Positions 23,383 to 30,367 of a DNA stretch of 34,446 nt are shown in pieces (position 1 is the stretch's first letter; each line of letters begins with the position of its first letter). Both the position numbers and the translations under genes were made by a program. The notes under the pieces are model-generated. The model was not told where the DNA came from. It was given only the letters and a program-made list of their open reading frames with translations, and made no database searches. Source of the stretch: Microcaldota archaeon (GTDB lineage Archaea; Micrarchaeota; Micrarchaeia; Anstonellales; Bilamarchaeaceae); contig JAHJBM010000039.1 of the NCBI GenBank assembly GCA_018813505.1, positions 1 through 34,446 of the forward strand, read 5' to 3'.

Positions 23383-24153
23383 ATGTGTATGGATCCTAAT
23401 ACTGATATAGCTTTGCTTAGAGATATTCCAATTAGCAACATTCATGAAAATTTGGTTTCTGAATGGAACGCTCTGCTTGATAATTTGGCAGACGGGAAAA
23501 AAGGCAATCAAATTTCAGATAATCTATTTGATGTGTGTATTCGTTGGTGCAGCTCAGAAAATGGTTCGATTGTTATTATCAACAATAGGATTCAACAGAT
23601 ACATGGTACTGGATTTGATATATTAGTTAGTATGAGTGCCCTTGGCATTCTGATGTCTAATAGTGTGGTCCTTACCAATGAACAAACTCAAATTTTACTC
23701 TTAAAGTTTATTGCACTTGATACTTTGAATATATCACACGCCGATGAAAAAAAGAAACTCCCTAGAAATTCATCAACCGGGGACAATATTGTTGATGGTT
23801 CTGCACTAGCAAGAGAAATGCTCTTAAGGCCAATGTTTCTATCAGCACCAGCTTTTTCGGCAAGTCAGATGGCTTCTTTATTCGGTCATTTTACTGGTAC
23901 TGAAAAATCAATATTTCTAACCAATCTGGTGGAATATGCAGAAAAAGAGGGCGTACTTGAATCAAATGTAGTTTCATTTATAAAAACGGAATCAAGCAAG
24001 ATTCGTCAGGATCTAGGTACTCAACCGGCTGTTCGGGTATCTACATTAGCTCTTGATAAAAGACTTGATGAAGCAACCAAGAAAATGAAAACTCCTAAAC
24101 CAGCAGCAAATCATCACACTAGAAATCCTGGATTGTTGAAATCTGGAAGATAA
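23383..24153 (+). CDS. hypothetical soluble protein, 256 aa
   Basis: Unrecognised. It has no signal or membrane segment that convinces me; LVSMSALGILMSNSVVL is the most hydrophobic stretch and is probably a buried helix. Most of the chain looks helical, and the C-terminus (KKMKTPKPAANHHTRNPG) is basic and Pro/His-rich, likely disordered. A TTTTTAAAC TATA element about 22-26 bp upstream supports a leaderless start at 23383 or at the second ATG (23389). It stands alone between pyrI and the convergent fibrillarin gene. A DNA- or RNA-contacting tail is possible but unsupported. Confidence 0.7.
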   Translation: MCMDPNTDIALLRDIPISNIHENLVSEWNALLDNLADGKKGNQISDNLFDVCIRWCSSENGSIVIINNRIQQIHGTGFDILVSMSALGILMSNSVVLTNEQTQILLLKFIALDTLNISHADEKKKLPRNSSTGDNIVDGSALAREMLLRPMFLSAPAFSASQMASLFGHFTGTEKSIFLTNLVEYAEKEGVLESNVVSFIKTESSKIRQDLGTQPAVRVSTLALDKRLDEATKKMKTPKPAANHHTRNPGLLKSGR

Positions 24154-24170
24154 GTACAAATCTTACAATC

Positions 24171-24824
24171 CTAATGATATCTCAAAACAACAAACATATG
24201 ATCTTTATCAAAAGGCTCAAGTTTTACTTTTTCTAAAATTTCAAATTTTGTTTCGAGTTTTGCGTTTACCATATCAAAAATTTCCTGGGGCTTTTTTGTA
24301 ACATCTATGCTCTGGCTCTTGATACAAATCATTGCAATCCCGCCTTTTTTCAGGAACATTTCTGCATTTTTAATTAGTATGTCATCTTGATCTGGCTGCG
24401 CAACATCCTGATAAATCGCATCAACTTCGCCCACTTCTTCATATTCCTGCGGTTGTTTTGCATCTCCATGGATGGGAATAATGTTCTCACGCCTTTCACA
24501 TAATTTGAGTAGTGATTTCATGCATTGTACTGCTATTTCAACAGCATAAATCTCCCCATCACGACCAACTATATCTGATATATGTGAAATGGTCGTACCA
24601 GTGGAAGCGCCAAGATAAAGTATTTTACTACCATTGGCAAAAGGAAATGTCTTGATGCCTTTTTTCATTGCACCGCAAAGTTTGCTGCGAAAAGGATCCC
24701 ATATGCGGTATTCCTTGCCATCTTTCCTTATCAGTTTCTCTGTATATACCCTGACACCTGGAACAGCGTTAATAGTTGCAAAAGAACCATTGAGATTGTA
24801 AACTCCTGGAAAATGAGAATCCAT
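24171..24824 (-). CDS. flpA: fibrillarin-like rRNA/tRNA 2'-O-methyltransferase
   Basis: Methyltransferase subunit of the archaeal C/D-box sRNP, methylating ribose 2'-OH with S-adenosylmethionine. Family landmarks are YRIWDPFRSKLCGAM, SAM-binding ILYLGASTGTTISHISDIVG, AVEIAVQCMKSL, DAIYQDVAQPDQDDILIKN (catalytic Asp) and MICIKSQSIDVTK (catalytic Lys). The ATG at 24824 (starting MDSHFPGVYNLNG) is chosen because the TATA element at about 24851 is 27 bp away, and it gives the usual length of 217 aa. No Nop5 or L7Ae gene lies nearby. Confidence 0.95.
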   Translation of the reverse strand: MDSHFPGVYNLNGSFATINAVPGVRVYTEKLIRKDGKEYRIWDPFRSKLCGAMKKGIKTFPFANGSKILYLGASTGTTISHISDIVGRDGEIYAVEIAVQCMKSLLKLCERRENIIPIHGDAKQPQEYEEVGEVDAIYQDVAQPDQDDILIKNAEMFLKKGGIAMICIKSQSIDVTKKPQEIFDMVNAKLETKFEILEKVKLEPFDKDHMFVVLRYH

Positions 24825-24845
24825 ACAAATAACATATGCATACGC

Positions 24846-24858
24846 ATTTATATATGCT
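24846..24858. promoter_or_regulatory. near-palindromic TATA shared by fibrillarin and divergent orphan gene
   Basis: ATTTATATATGCT reads as a TATA element on both strands. Its centre (24851.5) is 27.5 bp from the fibrillarin ATG (minus) and 28.5 bp from the ATG at 24880 (plus). This again predicts two leaderless transcripts from one box, like 10950-10959. Confidence 0.6.
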
Positions 24859-24879
24859 GCGCCACATACATTTCCAACT

Positions 24880-25284
24880 ATGGGAGGCAACAAATCAAAG
24901 CTCGTTCAACCTGAAAAACTGATAAGTTATCGAACAACGTTACTTACTGCTCTTACTATAGTATCGAAATTACGCGTGTGCACGGTCAAAGATCTTCCAC
25001 AGGATATATTTATGCAGGAAACTGGCAAAACGCTCGCTGAGCTTGGAGTGCATGTCCAACGGAACCAAGAATTTGCCTGTTGCAGTAAGGTCGTTATAAC
25101 CCCTCCAAACTTGAAAAAACTTGAAAGTTTGACTGATGCTTTAACACAATTCATAAATAACCACGTGCACTTGAAAGTTAGAGCCACTCCAAGACCCGGG
25201 AGATCACGTGTCGATCACTTCTCATCTTTAGACATTCCATTGATTGAAGATCCATTTTCAATGGGTGATTCTGGTGATTTTTGA
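24880..25284 (+). CDS. hypothetical small protein, 134 aa
   Basis: Unrecognised. A helical N-terminal half (TTLLTALTIVSKLRVCTVKD; IFMQETGKTLAELGV) is followed by a basic middle (KVRATPRPGRSRVD) and an acidic end (IEDPFSMGDSGDF). No catalytic motif or membrane helix is seen. The ATG lies about 28 bp from the shared TATA element and so probably starts a leaderless message divergent from fibrillarin. The next gene, S19e, has its own promoter (TTTTATATATAC near 25307-25317). Confidence 0.62.
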   Translation: MGGNKSKLVQPEKLISYRTTLLTALTIVSKLRVCTVKDLPQDIFMQETGKTLAELGVHVQRNQEFACCSKVVITPPNLKKLESLTDALTQFINNHVHLKVRATPRPGRSRVDHFSSLDIPLIEDPFSMGDSGDF

Positions 25285-25390
25285 CTCCAATAAAAAAATA
25301 ATAAGTTTTATATATACTTACTAATGTATTTTATCACAATCGGTATCCAATTTTTACTGGCACCAAAGAGTTGCAAACTGAGGTGTAAAT

Positions 25391-25798
25391 ATGGTTACAA
25401 TATATGATGTAGACCCAAATAAACTAATAGCGAAAGTAGCTGAAAAGCTCAAAAGCATGAAAATAAGCAAGCCTGATTTCGTCGGCATGGTCAAAACTGG
25501 TGCCCACGCATCAAGGCCTCCACATGATCCAGATTTCTGGTATTCTAGATGTGCTTCCATACTAAGACATATCTATGTTCATGATGTCGTAGGTACACAA
25601 AGGCTCAGACGCCATTATGGTGGAAGGAAACGGCGGGGGGTAAGACCAGAACATCATGCACCTGCTGGTGGATCTACCATAAGAAAGGCAATGCAGGAAC
25701 TTGAAAAATCAGGTCTTTTGTTAAAAGAGCAGGCCGGAAGAAGGATCTCACCAAAAGGAAGACAACTTCTGGATAATGCAGCAAAAGAGTGCATGTAG
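25391..25798 (+). CDS. rps19e: ribosomal protein S19e (eS19)
   Basis: Small-subunit protein of archaea and eukaryotes. The 135 aa product has the family blocks VYDVDPNKLI-like start, GAHASRPPHDPDFWYSRCAS, LRHIYVHDVVGTQRLRRHYG, GGRKRRGVRPEHHAPAGGS and the C-terminal winged-helix part LEKSGLLLKEQAGRRISPKG. The TATA element is near 25310, giving a leader of about 55 nt with GAGGTG as binding site. It heads the ribosomal cluster; the PDCD5 ATG comes 1 bp after its stop. Confidence 0.96.
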   Translation: MVTIYDVDPNKLIAKVAEKLKSMKISKPDFVGMVKTGAHASRPPHDPDFWYSRCASILRHIYVHDVVGTQRLRRHYGGRKRRGVRPEHHAPAGGSTIRKAMQELEKSGLLLKEQAGRRISPKGRQLLDNAAKECM

Positions 25799-25799
25799 T

Positions 25800-26087
25800 A
25801 TGAGCGAAGAAAATGCCTCAGATGAGAGTCAAAAGATGGGGGAGGCCAAAAAATTACATGAGCAACTAAGAACAAGCCTGAGAATAGCACTTGAAGAAAG
25901 TGCCTATGAAAGGATGACAAACGTTGCCTTGGCTAACAGGGAACTCTATGTGGCTGCAGCAAAATACATATTAATGGCGTTTAAACAAGCAAGACGCAAG
26001 ATAACCGATGATGAACTGATTAAAGTTCTCAAAGGTATAAAAGAACAGAATGAAAAGCGAACAAGTATAACGTTCGTTAAAAAATGA
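25800..26087 (+). CDS. PDCD5-like DNA-binding protein
   Basis: Archaeal homologue of the PDCD5/TFAR19 family. The three-helix core is visible in KLHEQLRTSLRIALEESAYE, MTNVALANRELYVAAAKYIL and RKITDDELIKVLKGI. The 95 aa start at 25800 is 1 bp after S19e; the track frame from 25776 overlaps S19e and is not used. This gene conventionally lies between S19e and L39e in archaea; its role is unclear (DNA binding, or chaperonin/ribosome related). Confidence 0.9.
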   Translation: MSEENASDESQKMGEAKKLHEQLRTSLRIALEESAYERMTNVALANRELYVAAAKYILMAFKQARRKITDDELIKVLKGIKEQNEKRTSITFVKK

Positions 26088-26096
26088 GATGATTAT

Positions 26097-26258
26097 ATGG
26101 GTAGCAAAGGTTTAGCAAAAAAGCAAAAGCTAGCAAAAGCTAACAGAAAGATCAAAAGATTACCTGCGTTTGTCATGATGAGGACAAAAAGGAAGGTTAC
26201 TGCAAACAGAAGAAGGCGTGACTGGAGAACTGACAAATTAAGGATTGAGGACGAGTGA
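26097..26258 (+). CDS. rpl39e: ribosomal protein L39e (eL39)
   Basis: 53 aa, very basic protein of the exit tunnel of the large subunit. The sequence MGSKGLAKKQKLAKANRKIK has the lysine-rich head, and LPAFVMMRTKRKV, then NRRRRDWRTDKLRIEDE, give the family core (P-x-W/F-V-M and R-R-x-W-R). It starts 9 bp after the PDCD5 stop and ends 4 bp before L31e. It is too short for routine ORF calling and easily missed. Confidence 0.95.
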   Translation: MGSKGLAKKQKLAKANRKIKRLPAFVMMRTKRKVTANRRRRDWRTDKLRIEDE

Positions 26259-26262
26259 TAAT

Positions 26263-26763
26263 ATGGCAGATTTAGAAAGAATTTATACGGTTCCGCTCGG
26301 AGATGTGTACACAAAAGTTGCGAGGAATAAGAGAACTCCACGCGCAGTTAAAATGCTTAGGGCATTCGTATCAAAGCACATGAAAGCAGATGGTCAAAGA
26401 GTAATTGTAAGTGAGACTGTTAACAAGTTCCTTTGGGAGCACAGCATTCAAAGGCCTCCCAGGCGCATAAAAGTACGTGTCATAAAAGGTAACGAAACAA
26501 TACATGTTTATCTTGTTGACGAGAAGGTAGAAGAGAAAACGGAAAAACCTAAGGAAGCCAAGTCATCAAAAGAGCAAAAATCCGAAGAAAAGAAAGAAGA
26601 ACCTACACATGCGAAGAAAGATGCGGCTGTACCTGTGAAGAAAGCCGAATCAGTACCTGAAAAGAAATCCGAGAAACCACCTGAAGCAAAGCATGAAGAA
26701 ACGAAAGTTCATGGGAAAAAGGAAGATGAGCAAGAATCACATGCTAAAAAGGAGAACAAATGA
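26263..26763 (+). CDS. rpl31e: ribosomal protein L31e (eL31) with long charged tail
   Basis: Large-subunit protein near the exit site. Residues 1-85 are the L31e fold (RIYTVPLGDVYTKVARNKRT, SKHMKADGQRVIVSETVNKF, WEHSIQRPPRRIKVRVIKG). After the usual end (HVYLVDEKVE) come about 80 extra residues of Lys/Glu/Pro/Ala low complexity (KPKEAKSSKEQKSEEKKEEP and similar). The L31e family normally ends near 85-95 aa. The tail is in frame and ends in the ATGA overlap with eIF6, so it is not a read-through artefact. Confidence 0.93.
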   Translation: MADLERIYTVPLGDVYTKVARNKRTPRAVKMLRAFVSKHMKADGQRVIVSETVNKFLWEHSIQRPPRRIKVRVIKGNETIHVYLVDEKVEEKTEKPKEAKSSKEQKSEEKKEEPTHAKKDAAVPVKKAESVPEKKSEKPPEAKHEETKVHGKKEDEQESHAKKENK

Positions 26764-27422
26764 AAAAGATCACATACTTCGGGAATTCATGGCTTGGGAT
26801 GTTCATAAAAACAAACGACAGCATCACTTTGCTGCCAATCGATAGCATGGCAAAGCTTGAAGTTCCAGCCGTTGAAATCCTCAAGACAACCATATTGAAA
26901 ACAACTGTCGGTGATACCAATCTTCTTGGCATGTACACTGCAATGAACAACAATGGTTTAGTGCTTCCAAACATAGTCGAGGAACGTGAGGTTAGTGCAA
27001 TTAAAAAGTCTGGGATTAACGTCTATATCTCCAAGGAAAAGAACAATGCACATGGAAACAATGTCACAGTCAATGACAAGGGTGGTATAATAAATCCCCA
27101 TGTGAGTCGTACTGAAACAAATGCAATGGGGGATGTGCTCGGAGTTGAGCTTGTTCCTATGAAGATCGCAGAATATTCGACTGTAGGAAGTTCATGCATT
27201 GCAACAAATGGTGGGTTTCTTGCACATTATAAATCGACTGCGGATGAATTAAAAGCAATTGAAGATGCATTAAAAGTAAAAGGTAGTAAAGGAACAATAA
27301 ATACTGGTGCTGGTTTCGTGGCCTATGGAATCGTAGTAAATAAAAACGGCTATCTTGCCGGTGAGCAGACAACTGCATTCGAACTCGGAAGGGTTGAAGA
27401 AGCATTGGGTCTGATAAAATAA
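26760..27422 (+). CDS. eif6: translation initiation factor 6 (aIF6)
   Basis: Anti-association factor that binds the large ribosomal subunit near L23/L14 and keeps subunits apart. The pentein repeats are seen in TYFGNSWLGMFIKTND, VEILKTTILKTTVGDTNLLG, NNNGLVLPNIVEEREV, SCIATNGGFLAHYKST and TGAGFVAYGIVVNKNGYLAG. The length (220 aa) is typical. ATGA overlaps the L31e stop. Its position before LX and prefoldin is conserved in archaea. Confidence 0.95.
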   Translation: MKKITYFGNSWLGMFIKTNDSITLLPIDSMAKLEVPAVEILKTTILKTTVGDTNLLGMYTAMNNNGLVLPNIVEEREVSAIKKSGINVYISKEKNNAHGNNVTVNDKGGIINPHVSRTETNAMGDVLGVELVPMKIAEYSTVGSSCIATNGGFLAHYKSTADELKAIEDALKVKGSKGTINTGAGFVAYGIVVNKNGYLAGEQTTAFELGRVEEALGLIK

Positions 27423-27508
27423 ATCATTTCATACAATAGAACAGCGATATGATCCAACAAAATGTTAAAAACCTTAGGTAAACAGAAACAGTTGATGAGG
27501 TGGAAATA

Positions 27509-27682
27509 ATGAAATTCATTGTTAGTGGAAAAATTACACTTGGTAAAGGAAAAAGAAATTTTTCAAAGGAAGTTGAGGCCAAAACAGAAAACCATGCAAA
27601 GGATCTGGTTTACGCACTAATGGGGTCCAATAACGGGACAGCGAGAAATAAGATTAAAATCGAAACTATAGTAAAGGGATAA
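27509..27682 (+). CDS. rplX: ribosomal protein LX (L18a/L20a, eL20)
   Basis: 57 aa archaeal LX. Family features are MKFIVSGKITLGKGKRNFSK at the start and NHAKDLVYALMGSNNGTARN with IKIETIVKG at the end. The ATG at 27509 has GAGGTGG just upstream; the in-frame GTG at 27500 is part of this site. Prefoldin alpha starts 2 bp after the stop. Confidence 0.92.
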   Translation: MKFIVSGKITLGKGKRNFSKEVEAKTENHAKDLVYALMGSNNGTARNKIKIETIVKG

Positions 27683-27684
27683 TT

Positions 27685-28137
27685 ATGGAAACAAATTCGT
27701 TGGAAGAAACCCAGCTTCGTTTGAATTATGAACTTTCACTTTATCGAGAGCAGATATCAATGATAAAAAGAGAGACTGAAAGGATCAGCCTTACTACTAT
27801 TGATCTTACCAATGCACTCAAAACAGTAGAAAATATGAAACAGGATAAGGTTATGATACCTATCGGTGGTGGTGCACTAATCCTAGGAACAATAACTGAT
27901 GATAATGTGCTTGTGCCAATAGGTGCACAATACTTGACTGAAATGAACCGCGAGACTGCAGTTACAGAAATGAACCGGAGAATTGATGCTACAAAACAGG
28001 CTGTTGAGAAACTCACTGTTGAATTTGATAAGATTGTAAAAAAACTTAAAGTAGTATCTGCACAACTTATGGAGATCCAAAATCAGAGCAAGCTAAGTAG
28101 AACAGTTGATGATAACATAAGAGAGGACTATAGATAA
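27685..28137 (+). CDS. pfdA: prefoldin alpha subunit
   Basis: 150 aa subunit of the hexameric prefoldin chaperone that carries unfolded proteins to the thermosome. Two long coiled-coil helices (residues about 5-50 and 90-145) flank a beta-hairpin region KVMIPIGGGALILGTITDD and VLVPIGAQYLTEMNRE, which is the prefoldin alpha signature. The tight 2-bp spacing to LX indicates cotranscription. Confidence 0.93.
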   Translation: METNSLEETQLRLNYELSLYREQISMIKRETERISLTTIDLTNALKTVENMKQDKVMIPIGGGALILGTITDDNVLVPIGAQYLTEMNRETAVTEMNRRIDATKQAVEKLTVEFDKIVKKLKVVSAQLMEIQNQSKLSRTVDDNIREDYR

Positions 28138-28250
28138 TCTGGTTCTCGGCTGCCAGTTCTCTTCCTCTGGCCCCGCGTCTCGATTGTCTTCTGTCTTGGG
28201 TTTCGGGTCTTGGAGTTTGGTTACCTGTTCCAGGTTTCCAGTTTTGTAAT
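28138..28250. repeat. GC-richer pyrimidine-biased tract with degenerate 7-nt periodicity
   Basis: About 110 bp between pfdA and ftsY differ from the AT-rich surroundings, with strong C/T bias on the plus strand. The minus strand reads in near-heptamer steps such as AACTCCA, AGACCCG, AAACCCA, AGACAGA. A short AACTGGAAACC-like word also appears at 20600-20610. It has no promoter or start codon context of its own; I see no gene in it. Confidence 0.5.
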
Positions 28251-28261
28251 TGGTGTTAAAG

Positions 28262-30130
28262 ATGTTTGATTTCCTCAAGAAAAAAATCGGAGGCCTCATA
28301 GACAAGATCACCAAAAAAGAAGAGGAAAAACCTGAGGCCAGGGAAGAACCTCTACCAATCCAAAAAAAAGAAATTGAACTTTCCCAGGCAAAGCCAAAGG
28401 AAAAACCTATTGAAAAATATGATCTGCCTGTTGAAACACCAAAAAAGGAAGCTCAAAAAGAACTGCCAAAAAAAATCAAACCATTGAAAAAAGAAAAACC
28501 AGTTGTTGTAAAACCAAAAAAGGAAGAAAAACCAGCACCAGTAAAACCTGAGAAAGAAGGTGAATCATTACCGACAGCCTCTGAGAAAGAAGAAAAACCA
28601 ATAAAAGAAGCAAAGAAAGAAAAAATGGAAATAAAAAAAGAAGAAACTCCGGTCAAAAAAACAAAAAAATCGATTGAAGAAAAAACAAAATTTAAAACAA
28701 TCTTAAAACCAATTCCTACTGAATCAGAAACTCCTATTCCTGTCAAACCCTCCGAAGTTGAAGATAATGAACAAGTTGAAGAAAATATAGAAGTACATTC
28801 TGTTCCTGATGAACTATCTAAAGTTGAAGAAAGGGGAATTGAAGAAAGGGAAACTAAAGAAAAAGAAATTCCTTTGAAAAATGAATCTCCTGGGGAAACC
28901 GAAGTTCGTGAAGGTTCAGTTGCAATCAAAAAAATAGAACCAACCAAAATCCCACCCGAACCAGAACATAGGAAAAAAAGTCCTTTGGAAGCAATAGCTA
29001 ATTTTATTACAGGTAAATCTAAGGAAGAAAAACCTGCAAAAAAAGACGAATCAGTAAAAGAAGTCGATTCTGTAGAAATAATTGAAACTAAATCCGTGTT
29101 CAAAGAGCCCTTTGCAAAGCCCGAGCTTGAAACTATCCCAGAAGTTGAACCCACGTTAGAACACAAATCTGTAATTGCAAAGCCTGAAACAAATGTCGAA
29201 ACCAAGATTCAGGAAAAAGAACAGAAAAAACCAAAAGAAAGGATAAAGCTCGGCGCAGTAAGTGTGTTAAAGAGCATTGTAACCCGCGAAGTTGAAATAA
29301 CTGAATCTGACATAAATGAACTACTAGAGAATTTTGAACTCGAACTTCTTGAAGCCGATGTTGATATTTCAGTTGCAGAGACAATAAGGGAAAGTCTTAA
29401 AGAAAGACTTGTTGGTGCAAAAATCAAAAAAGGCGAACTTCATGGTTTTGTAACTGATAGAATAAAGGGCATCCTAATTGAGATGATAAGCAACGAAAAA
29501 ATATTTGACATGGTTGAAAAAGTGAAACAATCTGAAAAGCCGGTCAAGATACTGTTTCTTGGTGTAAACGGCGCAGGCAAGACAACGACCATTGCAAAAG
29601 TTGCAAAACTTTTACTTAACAACAATCAAAAAGTAGTTTTTGCTGCTGCAGATACATTTAGGGCCGCCGCAATTGAACAAATGGAAGTACATGCCCAACG
29701 GCTTGGTGTGAAAACAATCAAAAGAGACTATGGAAGCGATCCAACTTCTGTTGCCTTTGATGCGGTGAATTATGCAAAGGCACATGCGATAGATGCAGTT
29801 CTTATAGATACTGCCGGAAGGCAGGATACCAACATAAGTCTGTTAAATGAAATGAAAAAAATGACTCGTGTAATTCAGCCCGATATCAAAGTATATATTG
29901 GCGAGAGCATTGCCGGCAACGCAATCATAGAACAAATATCTTCTTTTAATAATGAAATTGGCATAGATGCAGTGATTCTCACGAAAATGGACTGCGATCC
30001 AAAAGGCGGGACAATGCTCTCGATAAACAAGGTTACCGGAGTACCAATAATTTATGTTGGTATGGGGCAAAAATACGAAGATCTTGTGCCTTTTGATCCA
30101 CGGAATATTGTTGAAAAGATCCTTGAGTAG
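28262..30130 (+). CDS. ftsY: FtsY, SRP receptor GTPase, with long charged N-terminal extension
   Basis: Membrane-associated receptor for the SRP-ribosome complex. The C-terminal NG domain (from about residue 335) carries an N domain (VTREVEITESDINELLENFE), P-loop GVNGAGKTTTIAKVAKLL, AAADTFRAAAIEQMEVHAQR, G3 DTAGRQDTN and G4 TKMDCDPKGG. The preceding 330 residues are Lys/Glu/Pro/Ser low complexity (KKEEKPAPVKPEKEGES and the like), far longer than in most archaeal FtsY (total about 300-400 aa). An N-terminal MFDFLKKKIGGLIDKITKK is a likely amphipathic membrane-targeting helix. The ATG at 28262 is used rather than the TTG at 28250. It is last in the ribosomal cluster. Confidence 0.95.
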   Translation: MFDFLKKKIGGLIDKITKKEEEKPEAREEPLPIQKKEIELSQAKPKEKPIEKYDLPVETPKKEAQKELPKKIKPLKKEKPVVVKPKKEEKPAPVKPEKEGESLPTASEKEEKPIKEAKKEKMEIKKEETPVKKTKKSIEEKTKFKTILKPIPTESETPIPVKPSEVEDNEQVEENIEVHSVPDELSKVEERGIEERETKEKEIPLKNESPGETEVREGSVAIKKIEPTKIPPEPEHRKKSPLEAIANFITGKSKEEKPAKKDESVKEVDSVEIIETKSVFKEPFAKPELETIPEVEPTLEHKSVIAKPETNVETKIQEKEQKKPKERIKLGAVSVLKSIVTREVEITESDINELLENFELELLEADVDISVAETIRESLKERLVGAKIKKGELHGFVTDRIKGILIEMISNEKIFDMVEKVKQSEKPVKILFLGVNGAGKTTTIAKVAKLLLNNNQKVVFAAADTFRAAAIEQMEVHAQRLGVKTIKRDYGSDPTSVAFDAVNYAKAHAIDAVLIDTAGRQDTNISLLNEMKKMTRVIQPDIKVYIGESIAGNAIIEQISSFNNEIGIDAVILTKMDCDPKGGTMLSINKVTGVPIIYVGMGQKYEDLVPFDPRNIVEKILE

Positions 30131-30202
30131 CACACATTAAAAGTTGGTTTTGCCAGTTTTGTTACACTGATTTTAAATACTTTCACTAAACACCACTAAC
30201 CA

Positions 30203-30217
30203 ATACTTTTAAAAAGA
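30203..30217 (+). promoter_or_regulatory. TATA element of the giant ORF
   Basis: ATACTTTTAAAAAGA, centred on TTTTAAAA at 30210.5, predicts a start site near 30237. This leaves a leader of about 130 nt that begins almost exactly with the first hairpin (30241) and contains the 62-nt inverted-repeat element. Confidence 0.5.
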
Positions 30218-30240
30218 GGACCAGACACATTTAACTATTG

Positions 30241-30264
30241 CAATCCAACCAGAAAGTTGGATTG
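30241..30264 (+). other. perfect 9-bp hairpin at start of giant ORF leader
   Basis: CAATCCAAC-CAGAAA-GTTGGATTG. The hairpin would form at the very 5' end of the predicted leader, and is followed after 2 nt by element H. It might stabilise the mRNA or act as a binding site. Confidence 0.55.
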
Positions 30265-30266
30265 GC

Positions 30267-30328
30267 TATACTGAATCATTAAGATATGCATTCAGATTGA
30301 AAATCTGAAAATGTTTCGATTCAGTATA
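30267..30328. repeat. inverted-repeat element H, copy 2 (62 nt)
   Basis: Starts TATACTGAATC and ends GATTCAGTATA, a perfect 11-bp terminal inverted repeat, with an inner 8-9 bp hairpin TTCAGATT-GAA-AATCTGAA. It aligns end to end with copy 1 at 18912-18974; the shared outer words are TATAC-GAATCA and TTCAGTATA. The GAGGT binding site and the ATG of the giant ORF follow 24-40 nt later. Confidence 0.72.
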
Positions 30329-30367
30329 AGGAAAAAAACCAATATTTGATAAGAGGTAATGATAATT

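Noticed and set aside
28093-28314. 73-codon minus-strand frame across the pfdA-ftsY gap
   Set aside because: Open mainly because the heptamer-like tract lacks stops in that phase; it overlaps both neighbouring genes and has no start signals.
28453-29205. 250-codon open frame on the minus strand, Ser/Phe/Gly-rich
   Set aside because: It is the complement of the Lys/Glu-rich FtsY extension; the repeated GAA/AAA codons read as TTC/TTT on the other strand.
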